This document shows positions 1 through 4,599 of a stretch of DNA of 12,335 nucleotides, piece after piece. Below the pieces are notes generated by a model. That model did no database searches, had not been told where the DNA came from, and was given only the letters and a program-made list of their open reading frames with translations. This DNA is from Candidatus Poribacteria bacterium (GTDB taxonomy: Bacteria; Poribacteria; WGA-4E; WGA-3G). The number at the start of each line of letters is the position of its first letter. Position 1 is the first letter of the stretch. The stretch is taken from contig VXXH01000026.1 of the NCBI GenBank assembly GCA_009835515.1, positions 1-12,335 on the forward strand, read 5' to 3'. The translations under genes and the position numbers were made by a program.

Positions 1-114
1 GCCTATACCAGTTTATCTATCTGTTACCAACGCAAAGGGATGATCCAAGAAGCAGAAGATGCGATGGCGAAGTCGCAGCAGCTGCAGATGGAATCGTCCG
101 GTTCATCTACATGA
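1..114 (+). CDS. TPR-like protein, C-terminal fragment
   Basis: An open frame enters from the left edge and stops at TGA 112-114, giving 37 residues. The segment with Y-x-x-L-x-x-C-Y-x-x-x-G and a following E-A-x-x-A-M (about residues 2-25) fits the helix-turn-helix pattern of a tetratricopeptide repeat, ending in a polar Q/S/T-rich tail. TPR repeats are protein-interaction scaffolds, so no specific role can be given from one repeat. It lies 61 bases upstream of the selenoprotein gene on the same strand and could be co-transcribed with it. The start and most of the gene lie outside the window. The reading is supported only by pattern resemblance and frame openness. Confidence 0.55.
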   Translation, partial: AYTSLSICYQRKGMIQEAEDAMAKSQQLQMESSGSST

Positions 115-128
115 TGCCCTGAAGAATT

Positions 129-149
129 GGCGAGGTTGCAAATTTCGCC
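129..149. repeat. GGCGAGGT-type palindrome between TPR and UGSC genes
   Basis: A 9-bp stem (129-137 with 141-149, including two G-U pairs) closes a 3-base loop, GCA. It lies 14 bases after the TPR-like stop and 26 bases before the UGSC start. The left arm begins with the same eight bases, GGCGAGGT, as the hairpin at 2240-2261. No T-run follows on the plus strand (an A-run follows instead), so it is not a standard intrinsic terminator for the TPR gene. It may be a copy of a dispersed palindromic repeat. That is an inference from two copies only. Confidence 0.4.
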
Positions 150-175
150 GACAAAAAAACACTGAGGATTTCATA

Positions 176-715
176 ATGCCAACCACCACCTTACTGGATC
201 CAACTTCTCAAGGTGATGTCTCCGCGAAGTTTCTTGCGCCGCGGCTTGATAGCCTTGATGGAAAAGTGATGGGTTTATTGAATATCACGAAGAATGGCAG
301 TGATATTTTTCTGGATCGGATTGCGGAATTGATGCAGGAACGGTTTGACCTTGCCGAAGTGGTTCATGTCAAGAAACCGACTTTCTCGCGTCCCGCGCCG
401 ACCGAATTGCTCGTTGACTTGGCGGAGCAGGCTGATTTTGTGATTGAAGGGCTTGCCGACTGAGGGTCTTGTATATCGTGCAGTATGCACGATGGAAGTG
501 CTTTAGAGGAACGCGGTGTGCCAAGTGTCGCAGTGTGTACAGAGGTTTTCTTCGCTGCAGGCAAAGTCCAAGCGCGTGTGCTCGGTCATAGCGATTTGGA
601 ACCGCTCACCGTTGCGCATCCGATTCAGAGTTTGACACCGGATGAGATTCGTGAACGTGCGGAGAGTGCGGTTGAGAAGATCGTCGAGCGACTGACGAAG
701 AACAACGCTGCATAA
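176..715 (+). CDS. UGSC-family selenoprotein (in-frame UGA = Sec96)
   Basis: The predicted protein has 179 residues if TGA 461-463 is read as selenocysteine. Before it come 95 residues ending in a strand-helix segment (FVIEGLAD); after it the frame continues with G-S-C-I-S-C-S and 76 more residues to TAA at 713-715. Sec96-Gly97-Ser98-Cys99 is the motif that names the UGSC family, whose members carry either Sec or Cys there. U96/C99 and C99/C102 form U/C-x-x-C redox-type pairs. The enzymatic role of the family is not established as far as I know; a thiol/selenol redox or nucleophilic role is inference. The start at 176 is preferred over an earlier in-frame ATG at 59 because it has a TGAGGA ribosome-binding site 8 bases upstream, and because the extra 39 residues would overlap the TPR gene and look like arginine-rich frame noise. 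Translation depends on the SECIS at 475-493. A stop mutation is the alternative, but the motif fit argues strongly against it. Confidence 0.9.
475..493 (+). promoter_or_regulatory. Bacterial SECIS hairpin for Sec insertion
   Basis: Bases 475-481 pair perfectly with 487-493 (7 bp, ATCGTGC with GCACGAT), extendable by a T-G pair at 474/494. The 5-base loop is AGTAT, or GTA if A482 and T486 also pair. The loop begins 18 bases after the TGA. Known bacterial SECIS elements lie in the coding region just after UGA, with the apical loop roughly 16-37 bases downstream and a G among the first two loop bases; the loop G-U recognised by SelB in E. coli fdhF has a counterpart at 483-484. I see no clear bulged U on the 5' side of the stem as in the E. 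coli element. Confidence 0.8.
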
Positions 716-720
716 TTCAG

Positions 721-800
721 AAAAAAAAATAAAACGCCATAGGGTATTTCTTAGTTACGGCACAACGGAGTGTGCCTACTACTATACCTTACGGCGTTTT
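721..800 (-). terminator. Long hairpin terminator between convergent genes
   Basis: The outer arms 731-738 (AAAACGCC) and 793-800 (GGCGTTTT) pair perfectly. A middle section (740-747 with 784-791) pairs with one G-T wobble, and the top (752-755 with 778-781, then 759-764 with 771-776) forms GGCACA/TGTGCC around a 6-base loop. On the minus strand the hairpin is followed by an A and nine Ts (730 down to 721), a good intrinsic terminator for the leftward gene block. The last two bases of the 159-aa gene's stop codon lie inside the arm. On the plus strand it follows the selenoprotein stop by 15 bases and ends in TTTT, so it may act in both directions. Its length and layered symmetry also fit a dispersed palindromic element. 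Confidence 0.65.
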
Positions 801-1278
801 AGGTTTTGAACTGCAATGTCATTGACGCTCCAGGTTGTAAATCTCCCCACTGCTGTAATAGTGTCCGTAATTTCTGGCGCATCACCTCAAGTTGTTCATC
901 TGTGATGCTTACCGGAAGCGTCGCGCTGTGTTCTCGAAATAACCCATTGGAATTAGCATCTTGAAGATACGGCGTATTAGGCAAATCAGCCTGCAATAGT
1001 GCCACAATCGGTTCGGTATCCATTGCTTCTCTCGGAATTTCAAAGGGTCGTCTCGCTTTGGGTTCACTGAAATCTGGGATGTCATACCCTTTCGCTACAA
1101 GTCCGAAGAAGGCGTTTTTAAAGCCGAGTGTTGTTTCAATGACGTAGTGTGCGAAGTCGTGATGCACAAATCCACGATGGAGATAGGTCCAAGTGATACT
1201 GCCATCGTCGCGCACACAGGTGAGCGTATCGGGTTTGTGTTTCCACTGATTTTTACCTTTCTTGAAACGGATAACCAT
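799..1278 (-). CDS. Hypothetical protein with HHDxxH motif, 159 aa
   Basis: I do not assign a function. The protein is soluble, with no signal peptide or membrane segment. The N-terminus is basic (about residues 4-15), followed by a strand-rich part and then His39-His40-Asp41-x-x-His44-x-x-x-Glu48, which could be a metal-binding or active-site cluster. The next segment (LGFKNAFFGLVAKGYDIPDF, residues 51-70) has the look of a conserved hypothetical family that I recall only loosely. The C-terminal 35 residues form an amphipathic helix and a short strand. The start is supported by AAGGA at 1289-1293, 10 bases upstream. It lies 48 bases after the LamG gene and is the last gene before the terminator, so it is probably co-transcribed with it. 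Confidence 0.75.
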   Translation of the reverse strand: MVIRFKKGKNQWKHKPDTLTCVRDDGSITWTYLHRGFVHHDFAHYVIETTLGFKNAFFGLVAKGYDIPDFSEPKARRPFEIPREAMDTEPIVALLQADLPNTPYLQDANSNGLFREHSATLPVSITDEQLEVMRQKLRTLLQQWGDLQPGASMTLQFKT

Positions 1279-1326
1279 TTTTAATTATTCCTTGCGGATA
1301 AGCAGCATAGTTTTGAACTTTGAAGG

Positions 1327-2133
1327 TTATTGATATCGAATCGCCCTCCATTCCATTTTTAGAGAACCCCACGTGGTCGTGAGTTTACCATTCGCTGTGA
1401 CCTCTAACGTGTTCACTGCTAAGTTGTTAATCTCTTTCTCGCTGAGGACGGCGTTGTAGATTCTTGCATCCTCTATGCGTGCGACGACCCAACCATAAGC
1501 GGTGCCACCGATGAGGGCACGTGGCCCGAAAAGTGCTTCCACATCACCGGCTTTCCAAGATACGATGGGTCCCTGCGTATAATCGCCGATGACATCGCCG
1601 TTACGATATATCACGATTTTTGCGTTCCCGCCGTCGTCTTCGTAGGAGATCACCAACTGAATTAGTTTCCCAGTCTCTTTTTCCTCGAATCCGGGGTTTG
1701 CATCCTGTGTGCGTCTAAAGAAGCTGCTGCCAGCCATCCAACGTTTCGGTTGCCGTTCGGCATAGACGATTGCGTCAAAGGTATCTCCACTGCTCTTATT
1801 GACCGCCAGTGTAGCACCTCTCGTGACGTTTAGATCGTCTAAATAGAGCCATGTCACTAACGTCTTTTCAGGGCCGATGTCAGGTCCTTTATACCCAGTC
1901 GTCATTGCCCATTCGTTATTGCCGATGTGCAATTTTCCGTCCTTGACCTCGGCATCCAAGAGATCAATCTCGCTAAAATGTCCTGTCAAGTCTTCCAATT
2001 CAACACCATCCTCAAAAGTCCAATGCCCAATTAGATCCTCTTTCTTTTCGCCTTGCGCCAATGCTGGCATCACGAAACCCAACACCAGCGACATAGAGAG
2101 ACTGAAAATGAAATAGCGTTTCAAAAGTTTCAT
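1327..2133 (-). CDS. Secreted LamG-like (concanavalin A-like fold) protein
   Basis: The protein has 268 residues from the ATG at 2131-2133. This start is preferred over one 17 codons upstream because GGAGGA lies 7 bases before it and it begins a clean signal peptide (MKLLKRYFIF, a hydrophobic core, then A-L-A cleavage near residue 26). The rest resembles the LamG/laminin-G-3 jelly-roll: L-I-G-H-W-T-F-E-D-G at 34-43, a TLVTWLYL strand at 91-98, a Q-L-V-I-S-Y-E strand at 159-165, I-Y-R-N-G-D at 175-180, and the ending E-D-A-R-I-Y-N-x-x-L-S-x-x-E-I at 221-235, a hallmark of this fold. Such domains bind sugars or other surface ligands; the ligand here is unknown. A short tail with K-L-T-T-T-W-G follows the fold. 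It lies 150 bases after the DUF1549 gene. Confidence 0.85.
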   Translation of the reverse strand: MKLLKRYFIFSLSMSLVLGFVMPALAQGEKKEDLIGHWTFEDGVELEDLTGHFSEIDLLDAEVKDGKLHIGNNEWAMTTGYKGPDIGPEKTLVTWLYLDDLNVTRGATLAVNKSSGDTFDAIVYAERQPKRWMAGSSFFRRTQDANPGFEEKETGKLIQLVISYEDDGGNAKIVIYRNGDVIGDYTQGPIVSWKAGDVEALFGPRALIGGTAYGWVVARIEDARIYNAVLSEKEINNLAVNTLEVTANGKLTTTWGSLKMEWRAIRYQ

Positions 2134-2140
2134 CGTTGTG

Positions 2141-2146
2141 TCCTCC
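2141..2146 (-). promoter_or_regulatory. Strong Shine-Dalgarno deciding the LamG start
   Basis: The minus strand reads GGAGGA here, 7 bases before the ATG at 2131-2133. The alternative start 17 codons upstream would put this site inside the coding sequence and bury the signal peptide, so the downstream ATG is chosen. Confidence 0.75.
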
Positions 2147-2239
2147 ACTGTTGAAGTCAATTTGTGGTTTTTTAGGGGTTTCAATGGTTAGCGGTGTTGC
2201 AACCCGATAGCGAAGGGTTACGATCTATGAAATAGGTGA

Positions 2240-2261
2240 GGCGAGGTCGGTGGACCTCGCC
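2240..2261. repeat. Perfect 9-bp hairpin, GGCGAGGT-type
   Basis: GGCGAGGTC (2240-2248) and GACCTCGCC (2253-2261) pair perfectly around the loop GGTG. It sits 22 bases past the DUF1549 stop. On the minus strand there is no T-run after it, so it is not a classic terminator; it could stabilise the mRNA 3' end or attenuate read-through into the LamG gene. On the plus strand five Ts follow after an intervening GTAGGGG. The left arm shares its first eight bases with the hairpin at 129-149, suggesting a dispersed repeat family. Confidence 0.6.
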
Positions 2262-2283
2262 GTAGGGGTTTTTCAGGATTCGT

Positions 2284-4599
2284 CTATTGGACGAAGATAA
2301 ATTCCCGCGAAGAGATGAGTGCCCACAGGAGATCTTCACATCCTGCGCGGCGTTTCGGACTCTCAGCGATGTAGGTTTCAGCGGTCTCAACCTCTTCATC
2401 AGAGGGGAACCGGCTTAAGGTAGTGAGATACAACTCGGCAATGAGTTCGCGATTGTCAGATTTCTCCTTTATCAAACGGGTGAGTACGCCGCCGGAGCTT
2501 CTCAACTTTTTATGGATATAACTGGAATTGATCATGTGGAGTGCTTGTGTTAGCGTCGGTTCGAGTTTCGGGTCCAAATCACCGAGGAACTCTCTTCCAG
2601 AACGTCCATAGAGCGATAAGAAGCGTGAACTCACCGGCAGTGGCAGTGCCACAGAACGCGTACCCATCGGATATCGTCCATATTTCTCTCCTGTCTCTGT
2701 AACGTCATTTAAGACATCGAGCAAGACCTGTGCCATCATCGGCCGCGGATAGAAGCGTGAGAAAAAGCGGTCATCCAACTGATTCGTGTCGTTGGGTTCT
2801 GCAGAAAGTTGGTATGTCCGCGAATTGAATATCCGTCTAATGACGTGTTTGGTATCAAATCCGCTTTGTACGAAGTCGGCTGCCAATGCTTCGAGAAGTC
2901 CTTCAACGCTTGGTGGCGTTGTGGCACGCATGTCGTCAACAGGATTGACGATCCCTTTACCGAAGTAGTGGCTCCAGATGCGATTGACAGTTGCTTTGGC
3001 GAAGTATGGGTTCGTCGAGGAGGTCATCCAATCCGCAAGTACTTGCAGGACATCGCCCTGATAATTCGGAGCAAGGGATTCACCCCCGAGGAATGTCGGG
3101 AGTGCCACTTCACCGCGGTTACCTTGTACAGATTGGTTAATAACACGTCCTCTTGGGTTATAGGAGATGACCTGTTCGTTGTAGAGTTCACCGCCTTGGA
3201 TTCTGACCTTTCCGGTGAAGGCAGCGAAATTCCAATAGTCATCGGTTGTCCATTGGTCAAACGGATGTTTATGGCATCTTGCACAACTCAGACGGATGCC
3301 GAGAAACACCTGTGCGGTTGTTTCTGCTCTGCCTGCAGGTTGGCGTTCAATACGGTAGTAGTTTGTAGGGCCGTGTTGATAAGTGCTGCCTCGCGCCGTG
3401 ATGAGTTCTCGGACGAACGCGTCGTAAGGTCTGTTTTCCGCCACTGCATCCTGCACCCATTCGTGGAAAAGTGTCGCACCGCGTTCTCCGAATGCCCCAT
3501 TTCCTAAACTACGCGGATGGATGCGCAGCATATCCGCCAATTTCAGCGTGCGCAGATCAACCCATTCCGGTGCGTCAAGAAGAGCATCAATGAGGGTCGA
3601 GCGTTTATCAGGACTGTCATCTGCCAAGAACGCTTTCACCTCGTCTGGCATCGGAAGTCGACCAACGGTGTCTAAATAGATCCTGCGGATGAATGCATCA
3701 TCGGTTGTCAAGGCAGAAGGTCGAATATTCAATTTTTTGAGTTTGGCAAGCACAAACTCATCAATGAAATTATTGGGGATAAATTCCGGGTCTTGTGTAG
3801 CAAGGTTTATGTCGGAAGCCCGCGGAATTGTTACAAACGATGCATCAACAACACCCAAGAAGCGTGCAATAATCGCAGTTCCGCCCCAACGAACACTCGT
3901 CACCTCACCGGTAGGTGATACCTCGGCGACAGGTGCATCTTTAGATTCATAGACGGCTTTTTCGGTTACATCTTCAACGGATCCGTCCGAAAAATGGGCG
4001 AGGACCTTCAGTTGTGAAGTTTGCCCGACATCGGACAGGACAAAACTACTCGGTTCAATTGCGAGTTTCCGCAGACGTGGTTCGTCGTCGGAAAAGGGTG
4101 CGCCTGCTTTAATCCACCGTAAGATGGTTAATCCTTCATCTGAATTGGGGTCAAAGCGTAAACCGCCTTCATGCGGGATCTGTCCGGTGGGTTTGAGATA
4201 AAAGAGGCTCTGATCAGGCTCAAGGAGGTTGATGCGTCTACCGCGATTATGGTGGACAATCGGTTCATGATCTGATTCCGGGTTTAAGGTCAACAGCGAG
4301 AGATTTAACCCGCCCTGTCCGCCAAATTTCCCGTGGCACATCCCGGCTGAACAGCCTTGTTTGTCAAGGATAGGGGCAATGTCTTTCAGAAATTTAACAG
4401 ATGATTCTGTAGCATTAGCGTCAGCATCTTTAATAGTCTCAGGCAATGTAGCTGCGGACACAGGGTTTGCGCTGTCAGTCGTGTCTGCTTGTGCGGCAAA
4501 TGACACGGCTAACAGAAACACAATAGCGAGTGTAGCAAACCGAGGAATTATGTGCACGGTACGTGGCCCTTGCACGATGATTCTCAATAAGTGTCTCAT
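2284..4599 (-). CDS. Planctomycete cytochrome C / BIG2 / DUF1549 / DUF1553 secreted protein
   Basis: The protein has 771 residues. An extended signal sequence (hydrophobic 21-36, A-Q-A cleavage near 38) is followed by a planctomycete-type cytochrome C domain (about 65-170) with Cys83-x4-Cys88-His89. A bacterial Ig-like BIG2 domain follows (about 175-260, with AHFSDGSVEDVT). DUF1549 spans about 275-465 and ends at the C-A-R-C-H heme-type motif (439-443) followed by KHPFDQW; DUF1553 spans about 525-770. This architecture is common in Planctomycetes, Verrucomicrobia and Poribacteria, where it is associated with extracellular polysaccharide or sulfated-glycan loci, but its biochemistry is unproven. 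The usual DUF1501 partner gene is not adjacent. The start overlaps the Lon stop as ATGA, and GGAGGT lies 6 bases upstream inside lon. The fold call is secure; heme attachment is inferred. Confidence 0.92.
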   Translation of the reverse strand: MRHLLRIIVQGPRTVHIIPRFATLAIVFLLAVSFAAQADTTDSANPVSAATLPETIKDADANATESSVKFLKDIAPILDKQGCSAGMCHGKFGGQGGLNLSLLTLNPESDHEPIVHHNRGRRINLLEPDQSLFYLKPTGQIPHEGGLRFDPNSDEGLTILRWIKAGAPFSDDEPRLRKLAIEPSSFVLSDVGQTSQLKVLAHFSDGSVEDVTEKAVYESKDAPVAEVSPTGEVTSVRWGGTAIIARFLGVVDASFVTIPRASDINLATQDPEFIPNNFIDEFVLAKLKKLNIRPSALTTDDAFIRRIYLDTVGRLPMPDEVKAFLADDSPDKRSTLIDALLDAPEWVDLRTLKLADMLRIHPRSLGNGAFGERGATLFHEWVQDAVAENRPYDAFVRELITARGSTYQHGPTNYYRIERQPAGRAETTAQVFLGIRLSCARCHKHPFDQWTTDDYWNFAAFTGKVRIQGGELYNEQVISYNPRGRVINQSVQGNRGEVALPTFLGGESLAPNYQGDVLQVLADWMTSSTNPYFAKATVNRIWSHYFGKGIVNPVDDMRATTPPSVEGLLEALAADFVQSGFDTKHVIRRIFNSRTYQLSAEPNDTNQLDDRFFSRFYPRPMMAQVLLDVLNDVTETGEKYGRYPMGTRSVALPLPVSSRFLSLYGRSGREFLGDLDPKLEPTLTQALHMINSSYIHKKLRSSGGVLTRLIKEKSDNRELIAELYLTTLSRFPSDEEVETAETYIAESPKRRAGCEDLLWALISSREFIFVQ

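Larger units (their letters stand above)
2134..2283. other. Intergenic spacer between DUF1549 and LamG genes
   Basis: This 150-base spacer has no ORF that I would support. It holds a strong 9-bp hairpin at 2240-2261 (listed separately), a weaker inverted repeat AACCC/GGGTT at 2201-2205 and 2215-2219, and the LamG ribosome-binding site at 2141-2146. I find no convincing -35/-10 pair on the minus strand, so read-through from the DUF1549 gene is the simplest source of LamG mRNA. Confidence 0.5.

Noticed and set aside
59..175. Upstream extension of the UGSC gene to an ATG at 59
   Set aside because: It would overlap the TPR-like frame, add arginine/tryptophan-rich non-family residues and ignore the good ribosome-binding site before 176.
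485..715. Independent 76-aa gene starting at ATG 485
   Set aside because: It has no ribosome-binding site, its start lies in the SECIS loop, and it is in frame with the preceding coding region; it is the C-terminal half of the selenoprotein.
2809..3507. Plus-strand 232-aa open frame
   Set aside because: It is fully antisense to the well-supported DUF1549/DUF1553 gene, and its composition is that of a frame shadow.
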